A stretch of 64,000 nucleotides of DNA, taken from Reticulitermes speratus. Lineage: Eukaryota > Arthropoda > Insecta > Blattodea > Rhinotermitidae. The notes under the pieces were generated by a model. That model did not search any database. It was not told the DNA's origin and was given only the letters and a program-made list of their open reading frames with translations. A program made the translations under genes and the position numbers. Of the stretch, positions 32,613 to 44,942 are shown one piece after another (within the stretch, counting starts at the first letter, position 1; the number at the start of each line of letters is the position of its first letter). Location of the stretch: NCBI GenBank assembly GCA_021186555.1, contig JAJKFL010000005.1, positions 19,718,635-19,782,634 on the forward strand, in the 5' to 3' direction.

Positions 32613-34393
32613 TTCTAGTTTATTGAGGTCATTATATTGTTTTTGTTGCTGGTGTCCTGTGAACTAAGCTCTGCCATATATCCTTCACTTTTACGACCGA
32701 TGCCTTTCCTGTCTTCTTCGGATTAATTTTCACTCCCTCTAAATTTACAGTTTACATTCGTTTCTTAACAAACAACTTTGGCTTTAGTTTATATTAATAA
32801 TTAACATATAGATTTTCTCGTTAAAGGCCTTTCCCTTTTTCTTTTCTCAGCTTTTGATCATTATTATTATTATTATTATTATTGTCATCATCATCATCAT
32901 TATTTCACATGTCTCCTTGTCTGCACAAATTTTCTGAAATTTTTGAGCTCTTCAGTTTCACATAGACACATAAACTCTTATGAGCATCTCTGTTCTCTCG
33001 ATTCTTGTTTTGTACTGTAAATAACAAAATAACTTCAGTTTATAACTATTATCCCGATTTTATTTTTAACGACATTTCTGCCATTCTTCCTATATTTATC
33101 ACTTGTTTTCCTCTTCTGCTTATGTGAGAGAATGTTTGTTCTGCTTAAGGTTCTGTAAGGATTTCAGTTGTTTTATCTTTCCATGTACTTCCGCACACTA
33201 ATTCCCTCAACATTATAATTATATACGTATTATTAATAATTCTTCTTATGACTATTATTTATCTTATTTCATAGTTGCTTTAATATCGCTTTCTCAAGTA
33301 CACATTTCTGTAACGCTCAATTTTGAAAAGACTAAGATTTATAATTGAAGAATTTGTGGCGTAGCAGCCTTGAGGTAGCATTTTTATAGATTAATAGTAA
33401 AGCCACAAAAATCTTCAGTCAAGTGGCCGGTCTTCTAACTGGGATTCGGGTTTGGATCTGCCAAATAGGAAACAACATTTTAATTATTTGACTGTTCTGT
33501 GTCTTTGAGTTTGAGTGTATATTCATTAGTATTGAACTATTCTTTTCCAATTGCATAGGTTTGTTGTGAAGATAATTCTAACATGCATTGCTTAAATCGG
33601 TCGTGGCTCATTTTTAGATAATATCTCATGATATCAGAATAAATTCTGAAAATTTGCCTGAAACGTCAGGTCAGTCCATCCCCAAACCGGCACTTGAACT
33701 CAAGACTGCTAAAGGTGACACTTCTACAAGCTTTGTTTGATGTTATATCCTTCACGCATTGGGGGTATATTTGTCTGTTACATTGTTCCAAATTTTTTCT
33801 TTGTATTGATATTGCCATTATAATTATTCCCGTCTCGCATTTCCACTCTTCATGTTTTTACATATTAATCTTTTTCTACATACTGCTGTGCCGTATTGGT
33901 GTTTACTTTCATCACTTTTGATAGCTATTGAAATATGTTGGTGTGGCATCATAAATTTAATTTAAATCTACGTTGCATTCATTTTGTTAAGTGTAACGCT
34001 AAAAGTGTTAAGAGCTACAGAAATAAATGAAAACAATTTTTTTGTTCTATAGGTAATTATGATTTGTGCCAAACACGTGCGTGTCACTTAATTGGCAACG
34101 GTGCGCTGTAGTAGCTGCTACTAGCTGGCCTGATTAAACTTGCCCTGTTTCACTTTGGGTTCCGGTATTAGCCACAGAAGTCAGTGAGCTGTAAAAAATA
34201 CGGGAGCTCATGCATAAAGAATTGTGTGTATGAGCGAAAATAAGTGTAGTTTGCTGTGCATTAATTTCCAACTTATCGAAAGCATAAAGTAGATAAAAAC
34301 TATCCTAATAGGTCTGTAGATTAATGCAGCTACACTGATTTCTCATTACTCCCATTTTGTAGTTTCATATCTGAAGGGCGGAAAGCAGGCTTA
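32613..34393. other. AT-rich non-coding stretch with an (ATT)n/(ATC)n patch
   Basis: A (TTA)n run followed by (ATC)n lies at 32862-32901. No genes recognised. CAAGTGGCCGGTCTTCTAAC plus TGGGATTCGGGTTTGGATC at about 33420-33460 faintly resembles a tRNA-like SINE head but has no body. Confidence 0.4.
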
Positions 34394-34421
34394 TGTGTGT
34401 GTGTGTGTGTGTGTGTGTGAC
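34394..34421. repeat. (GT)n microsatellite
   Basis: Fourteen consecutive GT dinucleotides within TTATGTGTGTG...TGACTAAG. Confidence 0.95.
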
Positions 34422-35189
34422 TAAGCGACTTTGTGTCCTTTCTTAACCGTTGAATCAACCAAATTATTTTCAGAAAACTTGGTAGAACTTTATGTCATTA
34501 TAGACGATCCCCATGCCCAATTTTAATTTCAGAAATTAATAACAATAATCATAATAATAACAACTCGGCGAATCTGCAAACTTTTGAGATTGTAACGACA
34601 CTAGCGCCACGTTATATAGGACACTGATAAGATATATGGTAATAGATTTTTCATAAATGAGCAACTTTTGTAAAGATAATATTTTATGTAATTTAAAACA
34701 AATTGATGGCAATAGAAACATTATTTATATTTTGGCTTCATCATCGTAAGTAATTAACCATTGACTCTAGATACGTGTAATGTTTATCTTGACATGTTGG
34801 TCAGCATCTGTTTAGGGTGTGACTGTATTCCACAGAGAGTTTGGGACTTGGACTTTAAGGTAAAATGTTGTAACAGCGCTTCTTCTCAATGAAATACACC
34901 CAAAAGGCAGAAAATATATATAGTGCTGAACTTTGTAGGGTGCGGTTCATTTTTATTACGTATTTTAATCTTAAGAAACGCTGTATTTGGTTTTTGATTA
35001 TTTTGACATATACACTTCTGTAATTTTAGACGAGAAATACCTGAAGTGTGGAACGATGCAAATAGGTTAAAACATTGATTTTTATATTAGGTTGCATACT
35101 TCCGCCGCGGTGTATTTGTGGTCTTCGCTCTTCGGGAATGTTAGGTGACGAAGGTTGGTAGTTGGTCATCTAAGTTTCAAGGAAACATA
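34422..35189. other. Unassigned stretch
   Basis: Nothing recognised beyond AT-rich sequence and a short (TAA)/(AATA) patch near 34540-34560. Confidence 0.35.
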
Positions 35190-35475
35190 TTGGTCAATGT
35201 CTTAAGGTCAAGCAGTGTCAACCCATGGGTTTGAACATCCGAGGTTCGATTCCTGGCAGAGGCAAGAAACGTTTCTCTCCTCAAAAACGTCCAAATCGAT
35301 TCTGGGGCCCACCCCTTCTCCTATTCAATAGGTACCAGGGGTTCTTTCGCCGGAGGTAAAGAGACCGTTACGAGAAGTTCACTACTTACCTCCATCTACT
35401 GCCGAGTTTAAGAATGAGGGGAGCCATACCCCTACTGCCCCTACATGCTTTCATGCCGTGGAAAGGGAAAAGTTT
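35190..35475 (+). mobile_element. SINE-C copy
   Basis: The B-box GGTTCGATTCCTGGC is followed by AAACGTTTCTCTCCTC, GATTCTGGGGCCCACCCC, CTATTCAATAGGTACCAGGG, CGCCGGAGGTAAAGAGACCG, CACTACTTACCTCCATCTAC, GCCGAGTTTAAGAATGAGGG and CATGCTTTCATGCCGTGGA. The head-proximal A-box is poorly conserved. It is the clearest body sequence of the family along with 41857. Confidence 0.82.
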
Positions 35476-35754
35476 ATAAGTGCACTTTAGCACGGAGATA
35501 GATTATAAACGTACCTACGAGTACAATTTATGTATAAAGCAACGTTTGTTAGCCACAAATTACAAAAATGGCGATGAAGCGAAACTTTCAGTTTATATTT
35601 GGCAAATGTAACGTATTCAGTCTGTACTTAAATAATAAGTTATTTACCAAAACAACAATAAAACACTATTAGAAATATAGCACTATAAATATGTATATGC
35701 AGCAGTAAAGTGTGCTGTATGAATACCGAATGTCCAAGTCTTATGAGATGTTAG
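35476..35754. other. Unassigned spacer
   Basis: Nothing recognised. Confidence 0.35.
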
Positions 35755-35985
35755 GCCGCGTCAATTCGCAAATAGTTACTGACGTTTCGGATAACCTTAC
35801 TACCCCTATCTTCAAGGCCTAGCAGCTCAAGAACAATGGACTGGACTGCTAAACCCTAAAGTGTAAGGACGCTCCATGTTCCATGCAGATAAAGGGAAAT
35901 ATTTATCATTCCACGTGGCGCAACATCTTACAAGTCTCGGATATTTATCAACACCACTGTGAGAGCCTCAGAATTGTTTGTTTGA
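35755..35985. mobile_element. Foldback-family remnant with a hammerhead-like core
   Basis: GGCCGCGTCAATTCGCAAAT, CTGACGTTTCGGATAACC and CCTATCTTCAAGGCCTAGCA (minus-strand core at 35780-35820: CTTGAAGATA, hairpin, ATCCGAAACGTC), then the AAGGACGCTCC...CCACGTGGCGCAACATCTTAC arm and the shared flank CAACACCACTGTGAGAGCC. The central GCAGCTCAAGAA...GACTGCTAAACCC matches the centre of the 11309 family. The right half is degraded. Confidence 0.6.
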
Positions 35986-36203
35986 AAAACCTCATTAAAA
36001 TTTCATTATTTGTTGAAAATACACTTGACATGTTCTGCTGTTACTATGTATGTGAGGGACGAATAGCAAGCCAACTACGGGCAGTTTCTAGTGTTGCTGT
36101 GAAAGTGTGCGTCACTGGACACAAAGAGGATGCGTACAGATCAAGTGGGCCTTAGTTTCATCAGAAAATAAACTCAATGCCGTTTAATAATAATGTTTTT
36201 TTC
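35986..36203. other. Unassigned spacer
   Basis: Nothing recognised. Confidence 0.3.
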
Positions 36204-36672
36204 AATGGCTCGACAGCCCCTTGGGGGCCTAGGCCGCCTCATTGTTCGAGGCTTCACGATCACACACTTAAAACACACACAACACTCACAAGAGACAGAC
36301 ATCCATGCCCTAGGCGGGATTTTTTTTTCCTGTCCCGTTATTTCCCTTTGATCCATTTTGTACTTTTAAATCCTTCCGTCTTTCTTCATGTCACTTATGA
36401 TCCATACTAGTCCTTATACAACAAACACAACACAAACATCCATGCCCCCGGTGGGATTTCTTTTTTTTTTTTGCCTGTCCGGGTTTTTCCCTTTGATCCA
36501 TTTTTGTACTGTTTAAATCCTTTCGTCCTTCATGTCACTTTACGTTCATGCTACCGTCCTTACAACAAACACAACCCAAACATCCATGCCCCCGGTGGGA
36601 TTTGAACCCACAATCCCAGTAAGCGAACGGCCGCAGACCCACGCCTTAGACCGCACGGCCACTGGGATCGGC
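36204..36672 (-). mobile_element. Composite SINE-B, minus strand (nested or tandem copies)
   Basis: On the minus strand a full tRNA-Leu-like head (GCCGATCCCAGTGGCCGTGC, GGTCTAAGGCGTGG, GGGTTCAAATCCCACC) at 36672-36585 leads into a body with AAAGTGACATGAAGGACG and AAACAGTACAAAAATGG. The GGCATGGATGTTTG block then appears twice more (near 36450 and 36320), each with a short A-rich tract, and the usual SINE-B tail ends in GGCCTAGGCCCCCAAGGGGC near 36215. The repeated internal block suggests tandem joining or nested insertion of two variants. The variant body also occurs at 39475. Confidence 0.8.
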
Positions 36673-36774
36673 AATAATAATGTTTAGTGAAGTAGAAAAG
36701 AGAAAAACACCAGTTACTCGGTCCAGGCAGCAGAATATTTTTGACAAACTAATAGTTTTGACAAACTCGGCTAG
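36673..36774. other. Short unassigned spacer
   Basis: Nothing recognised. Confidence 0.3.
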
Positions 36775-37035
36775 TCAAATTGTCCGCATTTTATGGAAAC
36801 ACAAATTTCATGACTGTGCCCACAGCAGCCGCCACTTGTCCATATCCTGAACCACGTGAATGCAGAACATACTTAAATATAGGTTTTAATTTTATCTTCC
36901 TATTTACATATGTTTCCAAGCGCTTTCTTTCCTTTAAGTTTCCCTACCAAAACTCTTTGTACAATTATCTTCTGTCATGTGTAAAACCAGCTCGGGCTCA
37001 TTGATTTTATCACTCCAATAATACTAGGTAATTAG
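36775..37035 (-). pseudogene. LINE fragment (RTE-like), minus strand
   Basis: Plus-strand landmarks TTGTCCGCATTTTATGGAAA, ACTGTGCCCACAGCAG, CACTTGTCCATATCCTGA, CTTTCCTTTAAGTTTCCC, CCAAAACTCTTTGTAC and the final GATTTTATCACTCCAATAAT follow the same order as in the copies at 1, 17365 and 48345. Heavily decayed. Confidence 0.55.
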
Positions 37036-39474
37036 TACGAATTTTAAAGCTGCTTTGGTATGCAGTATTTACAAATGTAGGTCATACCAACAAACACAAA
37101 TTAATAAAAGATAAATAATTTTAGCCCTAACACATATGTAAAGGCATTATGAAATTGGGAAATGTACACTGTTGTAATATGTCATAGATAAAAGTAATTT
37201 GCTGGTTGCAGGATTCACATTTTATTCACGGCAGTTACTTTTCCCAAAACATAAGAAGCAGTTAAAAGCGCTATATATCTAACATTAAAATTTGGTAAAA
37301 TAAACATATGAGTAGGAGTTTCAGAAAGCGTTCTTGAAGCTAATACAGAGCAGGCCTATAGGTGAAGACAATTACAGACATTATATGTGAAATGGGCCTT
37401 TATATGGGGAATTTTAAAAGCATCTTTACGGCAAGTAAAATTATATTTGTGTTTCTGTGTAACGTTGATAAATATGTATATGATACAAGCATGTACAGCC
37501 TGTTACTGCCACACTCACAGTCAGAGCGTACTTTATAAATAGCTATAACCTTTGTTATTACAGCACCATTGGTCGTGTAATGCAGTTAACAAATATAGAC
37601 ATTTATTGACCGTCAAATTATAGCGCTTTTGCCAGTTCAGTCTATTTCATGTTCCAACACAAACTGCTTTGTGGAATATTAACAGTATTCGTACTGCTTA
37701 CGTGTTTCATTAAATTACGTAAAGGTAATGCTTTACTTACATATCATCGTGACTTTTACAGGACATCAAATGAATAGTCTTCAAGATGTATACCATACGT
37801 TACACAGTGCCTCTGAAGGTATCAGATTTTATGAGTACGGAACGTTGGAAATGAAGCGCCATTGAACACAAAATGTCACTATAATCGTGTAGAATTTGAT
37901 GGCATAATGAAAGCATATCAGAGTCGGTGTTACTGGTTTGGCTGCACTGACACGACCACAAATCTTGGGCGCCATATAACACACATAAACGCCAAGAAAA
38001 CGCGTTTTTATAGACGGAACTCTTCTTCATTAAAATTTGGTTAGTCCCTGAGGGCATTGATGAAAAGATTCGTTGCAGTATTTTCATATATTTTTATTAA
38101 CGTTGTTTCGAGAAGTCTTGCTTTTTATATTCCTGCCGTTTGCAGCCTTCTGTTTATTAGTTCTCCTTTGGGTGGATTCTTATTTCTCAAGGAAATATTA
38201 TAGATAGCTAAATAAAACATATTTCTTACGTTATATGCAATACATCGTGGATCTTTTTATACGTATTCGACTTACCCTTCCGAGGAAATAAAAAAACCAC
38301 ACATTATTAGATTTCCTTGTCGGTTGACGTCATGAGTCACTGACTAATGGGGAAAATTCAACATGCAAATGGAACTCATTACTGAGCCTTCCCCCGGTTT
38401 TGTAAAGTCCTACAGAACACAACCCTCTCAGCCCAGAGGTAGAAAGGGATATAGAAAAAGTTCAGAAATGTGAAGTTGGTAATTCAGTTGGATTGTTGTC
38501 GCTACCAATTAGGCTCAATGAGCTGACTCTTCACGAATCCAGTCTACACTCGTGCACCCATTTCGTTCATGACTGGTCCTGCATTCACTGTCCCCGCTCA
38601 TATAAGTGTTCCTCATATCTTCACTGGGAAACAGTGGGCTATATTAATAACGGAAATCGTTAGAACACAGGGAATTGATTTCATGAGAGGCGGAATTCAG
38701 CAACACTGGTTCTGTATCCTATAAATAATTCCTCCGATTCGCAACACCTCATAAACTGTTTACTTCAAAATTTATTTTAGTTTTATTTCAAGGCTTTTTA
38801 AAATATCGGCGTCTTATCTACAATTAATATTTATAGACAATATACTTTAGGATCATTCTGTACTTTACCATAGGGCTGTATGTGCTAATACAACACTATA
38901 ATTAACGCGAGAGTTACAGGAAGAGTAAAATTTGAATAACGTTGACCTCTTTTGTTCTACTCATTGGATTTATAAAGCAAATTACATTCACTATTTAATA
39001 CGCTTTGCGTATACTACGCGACATACAGGTCATGACCACCAGTTTTGGTGTAGCCTGATTATATGTGTCTGTAACTCAGTTAATATTCCCGTTTCGTATT
39101 CCTCCTGTCGAAACTAAAACCAAGAGCGTGCTATCATTGTGTCAGTAATTCACAAATCTGTTGCAGGACCTTGGAAAAGCAGGAATTATCCTCCGACATT
39201 TCTCTCCCTATATCACATTTATGTCATTATCCTCCGGGCATCTGAAGAGAGACGCTTTAAACAAACAGTGGACAAAAGTTGTGTGAGCAGTGATATTGTC
39301 TGCAGCGGATCAGGTTTTCATAACAGAGTTTTATTTACATGTAAAGAGTGAATATAATCCGTTCCCTTCGCTTAAAGGAACTGGTATTTTATTTGATGAC
39401 GCTTAATTAAATTGAATATTTTCCTTAAAATTTACACTAATTAATAACTTTGCTAAAAATTTGTGTAGCCGATC
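37036..39474. other. Unassigned non-coding stretch
   Basis: No gene or repeat family recognised over about 2.4 kb. Frames stay under 100 aa. Confidence 0.4.
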
Positions 39475-39925
39475 CCGGTGGCTGTGCGGTCTAAGGCGCA
39501 GGCCTGCAGCCGCGTGACTGCTGGGATTATGGGTTCTAATGCCGATCCCAGTGGCCGTGCGGTCTAAGGCGTGGGTCTGCGGCCGCTCGCTTACTAGGAT
39601 CGTGGGTTCGAATCCCACCGGGGGCATGGATGTTTGTGTTGTGTTAGATGTATGGACGATAGCATGGAACGTAAAGTGACATGAAGGACAAAAAGGACTT
39701 CAACAGTACAAATGGATCAAAGGGGAAAACCCAGGAATTAATACAAAAAGAAAAATCCCGCTGAGGGTATTGATGTTCTTCTCTTATGTATGTTGTGTTT
39801 TGTATAGGGCTCTTCACTCGTTCATAAGAGTCCTACCGGGTGTGTGTTTCTAATTGTATGTGATCTAGAAACCTCACAAAGTGGCGACCGGTCCGATGTG
39901 GACTGTAGCGCCACAGAAAAAAGTA
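39475..39925 (+). mobile_element. Composite SINE-B with two tandem tRNA-like heads
   Basis: Two heads lie back to back: GCCGATCCCGGTGGCTGTGC (from about 39472) ending GGGTTCTAAT, then GCCGATCCCAGTGGCCGTGC (from about 39541) ending GGGTTCGAATCCCACCGGGG. One variant body follows (GGAACGTAAAGTGACATGAA, AACAGTACAAATGGATCAAA) and then a second GGCTCTTCACTCGTTCATAA / GTCCTACCGGGTGTG tail. On the minus strand this gives a frame starting MPPVGFEPT, an artefact I know from cockroach predicted proteins. The joined heads suggest template jumping or dimeric SINE transcripts. Confidence 0.83.
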
Positions 39926-40393
39926 TTGGTGTATCAAAATAAATAATTCTAGGAGGTAATAAATGTATTTTCCTGACAAGCGTAGGAAAAAAATACCATA
40001 TATGCCTACTTGTTCTGTGTCACTATCGACAATTACGGATTACTCTTTGCGCATTTAATGGGCATTACCTCCTAAAAGGCACGTTGTATGTACTGTAAAT
40101 TTTTTAATCTATCAGCAATTTTATAATGGCTGCAAGTGTGTTCTGAAAAACTTCTGGCTGCCTAAATTTGCGAAAGTCCGTAGGTGTATGTATACATGCA
40201 CATTTGTTTTTGAATTCATTATACATGTAGACACAGAGCTTTTATTTTTTTAATATCATATTCTGATGGAAGAAATGAAAGAAACCCCAATATTGAAGGT
40301 TCAGTGCGGCCTGTTTTCTGATAATATTTGCACGTTTGACGGTAGGCGTACCGGTGCGTACTGGATGCAAGGGGGCTGTGTGTATCTCCCTCC

Positions 40394-40430
<37 letters not shown>

Positions 40431-41689
40431 CATATATTCCGCCGTGTTTTATTATGTAACTAAAATAAAATGTGTTCAATCCCATACAAGGTTTAAGCAT
40501 AATTATTCTGCTTTTTTTGCAACGCCTTTCTGATAAATGCACCCACTGTCAGGTGCAGCACACCAGTTAATATCTGTTCACCCAGTCCCGTGCAGTCTCA
40601 AAATGACATGAGTAATAATACGACAGTTTACGAGGAAATTCCTTTTCTTCATTCTCCTACAATGTCTCATAAAGTAAGAGCAATGTTAGACTTGAAATGG
40701 AGCAATAGACTCCATATAATCGGTTAAAGTTGCATTTTAGCGTCTTCTCATGTAGGGATCACAGCAAACATACATAAATCAATAGTGGCAGTTAAACTAA
40801 TGATACTAATTACTTCAATTACATTTTGAACCAAGTAACTAGCGTAATCTACCATCAAGAACATTTTAGACAAGTAAAATTAACATTCACATATGTGACC
40901 TCATACCTTAGGGGAAGAAGTAAGCTGATGAGGTAACTATTCTTTCTAGGTATGTACGTATGTATCCTCAAATCTAAATTTTAAACCAGTTGACGAAATT
41001 ACGAATTTACTAAGGCTGCTCTAAAATTCATCCCATTGAAGGCAACCTCACACTTTCTAAATTTCATACAATAAAGAAGAATATGGTGGACGCGCGAACG
41101 TGCGAGAAAATAATGACGCTAGGTATAATTTGGGATCCTGAAGATATATTTGGTAATGGATCTTTGAAAGAAGCGCAGATTTTATTGGCATAAGGTATTT
41201 GTAAAATATAAAGTAACAACATCGTGGTCGCACCAAATTTTCTTAAATTATCTTCGATATTCCTAATAACATACTGATTCTCAGTACGTGAAATATGGTA
41301 TGGTGATATCCCATAAACTTATTCTGACATTATGTGCGAAATGTTATTTAATGGTGAAAAATTACAAATACGTCGATGGTGCGAATATCTGTGGTTATAT
41401 CTCAAAAACTTCAGGTAAAAGGAATTTATTCTTAGCAATAAATGCTTCACAAATAGATCTGTAAGTCTGTGAAATATTGTGAAGAAAGATATTAAAGAAA
41501 AATGAAATTTTAACAACGGATATTATATTTTGTATTATTCCATCAATATTGTTTAGTTATTTTGTCAAGACGGGCGATATGTGTGGAAAATGTACAAAAC
41601 TGTGAAGTTCAGTTGAAACAAGTCAAGAAAATTGACCTTTGAAGTAACTCAGAATAGATGGAGCTACATTAAGGAAGATACTCTCTAAC
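39926..41689. other. Non-coding stretch with a (CT)n(TA)n microsatellite
   Basis: A (CT)n run followed by (TA)n lies at 40391-40431. Short frames that cross it are artefacts. Nothing else recognised. Confidence 0.5.
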
Positions 41690-41815
41690 ATGCCGGGAAA
41701 CCATAGAGGGGGAGTTGAGCTGTAGATTTACCCATCTTAAACTCGGCGCTAAATGGGGGTGAGTGATCAACCCCACGCCTCATCTGCTTAAACCCAGGGA
41801 AGTAGATAAAGGCTC
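41690..41815 (-). mobile_element. SINE-C fragment, minus strand
   Basis: Reverse-oriented 3' part: CATGCCGGGAAACCATAGAG, GGGGAGTTGAGCTGTAG, CTTAAACTCGGCGCTAAATG, GGGGTGAGTGATCAACCCC. It ends 40 bp before another SINE-C copy in the opposite orientation. Confidence 0.6.
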
Positions 41816-41856
41816 ACGACTTGCTAGAATTAAAATTAGTTTCAATGACTCAACTT

Positions 41857-42140
41857 GGGCCGGGGTAGCGTAGTAGGTATGGCGTCTCGCTACGGGCTGG
41901 ACGGTCCATGGATCGAATCCCGGCGTTGGCGAGATTTTCTGCACCCGTCCAGACTGGCCCTGGGGCCCACCCAGCCTCCTGTAAAATGGGTACTGGCTTT
42001 CTTATCCTGGGGGAAAGCTGCCGGGACGTGGCTTTGACCACCCATCCCCATCTAGCGCCGAGGTTAAAGGAAGAGTATCGCTATATCTCTACCCCGCACT
42101 GGGCATTCCTGGCCTGTTCTAGGGTGAACTTCTTACCTCA
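41857..42140 (+). mobile_element. SINE-C copy, full length
   Basis: The head GGCCGGGGTAGCGTAGTAGG and B-box-like GGATCGAATCCCGGC lead to CCAGACTGGCCCTGGGGCCC, ACCCAGCCTCCTGTAAAATG, GGTACTGGCTTTCTTATCC, GGGGGAAAGCTGCCGGGACG, CCACCCATCCCCATCTAGCG, CCGAGGTTAAAGGAAGAG and CCCGCACTGGGCATTCC. This is the reference copy for the family in the window, and it has the best A-box. Confidence 0.87.
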
Positions 42141-44866
42141 AACCTTTATTGGCTTCACCAAGATTGTACTGACTCAGCAAAGTGTATATGGTGAACGTTG
42201 CGAGAACGATGACAAATATTTGGATTCCATGCATTAGGGAATTTTAACAATAAATAACTATAGGCTTTCAAAATATGATCATGCACCATGAAGTTACTTA
42301 TTAATTAGTTAATTTTTTTATTTACGGGAAAGATTAGCTTATTTTTCTCATATTTAAACAATAAAGTTATTGACTTTGTATGTCTAGGTATTGGAATGAA
42401 TAGGCAATACCTAAGTAACAAAAACCGAAAACATGAATTTAATGGCTGTAACGTGCTTCAATTTTGAACCAAAGTCCTTGCTTCAGACCACCGCTTCTCC
42501 ATAATTGTCAGTTTTTGATTCCACGTTCCTGCGATTTTTATATTTTCTACGATGTACCATTCAGTGGTCCAGGTTAAGTCTCACATAACTTCTCAGTTTT
42601 GTCAGTGCCACATTATTACAGATATTAGATGCAAGCCGCTATATCCCTGGGAACAGAAGCAGATCGCTTGATAGACGGCTGTGTGTTGTAGATTCAGGGA
42701 CGCTGTCCGCAAGTCCATCAGCTGAAGGATGGTAGTTATTCGATTTACATAACTGATATTTTTGAGTTTGGAGAAACTTAAACTTTTCATAATATCACAT
42801 GAAGGAAAAGGCATTTTTGCGAGAAAAATACACAAAAGTTGTTCATTACAACGCATTTATTCACGTATTCGTGTGTGGTACATCCCTACCACTGAGTCGG
42901 TTTTCTTGACTTCTCTCGGAGTTGCTCCTAATATTGCACTGCCAGAAGATAAGAGAGCACTGGAAGCGGATCTTGGGTGATGTTAAGGAGCCACATAAAG
43001 TATTATGAGCCATTCGCCTCCTATAAGGAGTGTGGCCGGCCATACGTTCCCTGATCATTCTAGCTTGTCTCAAGGGAGTTGCCTACCTCACTTCTGGGAC
43101 TTGAGTCCCGCAGCGCGTACGCGTTTCTTCGACTCAGCGCCGAATAAGAGGGTAATGAGGAAAGCCCCTTAGCAGCTTACGACTTTTACGTTATGTCGAC
43201 AGTAGTAAAACTTACATTTTAACACTCGCAATGCTCGGTGGTGCACGGTTTACATTTCCCCATCCTCTGCTCACACAACCATAGTGCGAAAATGGCTTCT
43301 TGCTTCCCCGAATTTAATATTTATTTCTACGATTGTAAAACGTCACTCAAGGTTGGTCTTGTTTCGGAGCTAGTGCATGAGCCTATTGGATACATCCAAT
43401 CATCCTTTCTTACTGCTTTTACGAGCTTCGTCTGAACAGAGAGGCCACGAGTTCGTATACTTTAATTCTTCGGTGGAAGCAGGTGCATGTAGATGTAATG
43501 GTGGAATTATTTCCAAAATGTTTCCATGTAAATGTATGGACCTCGTCCCTGGACCCAGTACATATGACGTTTTCTTACTTATATGACACTTCTTAAGAGA
43601 TTTTAACATTACTCTGACTTTCAGTGAGTAAAAACGTTTCTTTATATTTGGATATAGATGTAAAAATTATTATTTTAACCAAAGGCAATTTTCACTTACT
43701 GTTACACATTTTCACTGTTGTTACTAATGTAAAAGACATTTCTAAAATGTAATTGCCTCTAGCAATATGTGAGAGCGAGTGGCACGATGTTAAATACAGC
43801 ATTTTAATTTGTTACCACAAGTCCAACTTTGTCACTGTCTTGAACTATTCTGTCGCATGCTTAATAGCACTTTGTGCGGTCTACGCGACTGTTGTTAGAC
43901 AACGCCAAACGTATGTGAGCTAACAGAGAAGTAAAACTGTGAGACTGGTAATAACGCATTTATGGATGTCAGGAGTATGTGTTAATTTAATAAGTGAAAA
44001 CAATGTAAAAGGAAGTTGGCTCAGATAATAAATTTTTGTAATTGCAGCCGCATGGTAACAAGAAATTTTGATATACGATGAATTTCGGGAGATATGTTTT
44101 GAAATTTTAATGGACTTTTGTGTAGAAGAAAGCTTCTACGAACAATAGTTCGAATTAGTCGCAAAATTAAATCAAGTTACGATATGGAAGATGCAGACTT
44201 ACAAAAGCATAAGAAAGGTGTACTCCAGACTTGCACGAATATTTCACACTCGTTACATGCGATCTTACGTATAATATGCCGCTTCATATTACACCAATTT
44301 TTGCTTATACCCTAAGCATATTTTGTAATGATTCCATTATTTTATTTGTTTATATCATTAAAAAGTCTGTGTGATTACAGTGATCTAAATTGTATTTATG
44401 AAATCCCTCAAAAAATACGCCGCATGTTATCTTGTTTATTTATTGTTTGTTGCTATAATTTTTCATCACAATACGAAGTAATATTTTAATCTCTAAAGTA
44501 CATTATGTGTGTTTAGTTTCGTTAACTTTCGTTTTCTATTTAGTACACGTTACTTCATGTATTGATGTCAGTCACTAATTGAATAGGTAAGTATATATTT
44601 TCCTCAAGAAAAAATAAAAAACTAAATAAAATGAGAAAATGGGTAACATTTTGTTTCTTCAAAATTTAAAAAATCATCTCAAACAAACCTCATTCCGTAT
44701 TCTTAAACGACACTTTACTGGGATAATTGCGAATAGCGGGTGGTATATATGTGTACCTTGTCAATGTATTATTGTACCCCTTCACAGCGTTTAATATTCC
44801 CTACTTTTTAAAACAGAATTCATAATTTTCTTTACGTTTATCATTCCATTGTGTTGCATATAAAAT
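42141..44866. other. Unassigned non-coding stretch
   Basis: No gene or repeat family recognised over 2.7 kb. Short frames at 42602-43609 on both strands have no familiar motif. GGAGTGTGGCCGGCCATACG near 43028 and GACTCAGCGCCGAATAAGAG near 43132 faintly recall SINE-C but are not convincing. Confidence 0.35.
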
Positions 44867-44942
44867 AAAAGAATGAAGGGCCGTCAACACAACCTTAAAT
44901 ACCAGAGACAATGTAATTGTGTTGGCGGCTCTTTATTCTTTT
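44867..44942. mobile_element. Short inverted-repeat element (MITE-like), 76 bp
   Basis: AAAAGAATGAAGGGCCGTCA plus ACACAA (44867-44892) and TTGTGTTGGCGGCTCTTTAT plus TCTTTT (44917-44942) are reverse complements at all but a few of 26 positions, around a 24-bp core. This is a small palindromic element or the remains of a MITE. A target-site duplication is not evident. Confidence 0.65.

Noticed and set aside
33650..33680. Hammerhead-like copy at GCCTGAAACGTCAGG
   Set aside because: GAAACGTC is present but there is no hairpin or core at the right distance; it is a short palindrome only.
39541..39625. Functional tRNA-Leu gene
   Set aside because: The A-box and B-box fit, but the anticodon arm and acceptor ends do not form a proper cloverleaf, and the sequence continues into a SINE body.
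39403..39627. Minus-strand frame beginning MPPVGFEPT
   Set aside because: It is antisense of two SINE-B tRNA-like heads, a known annotation artefact in insect proteomes.
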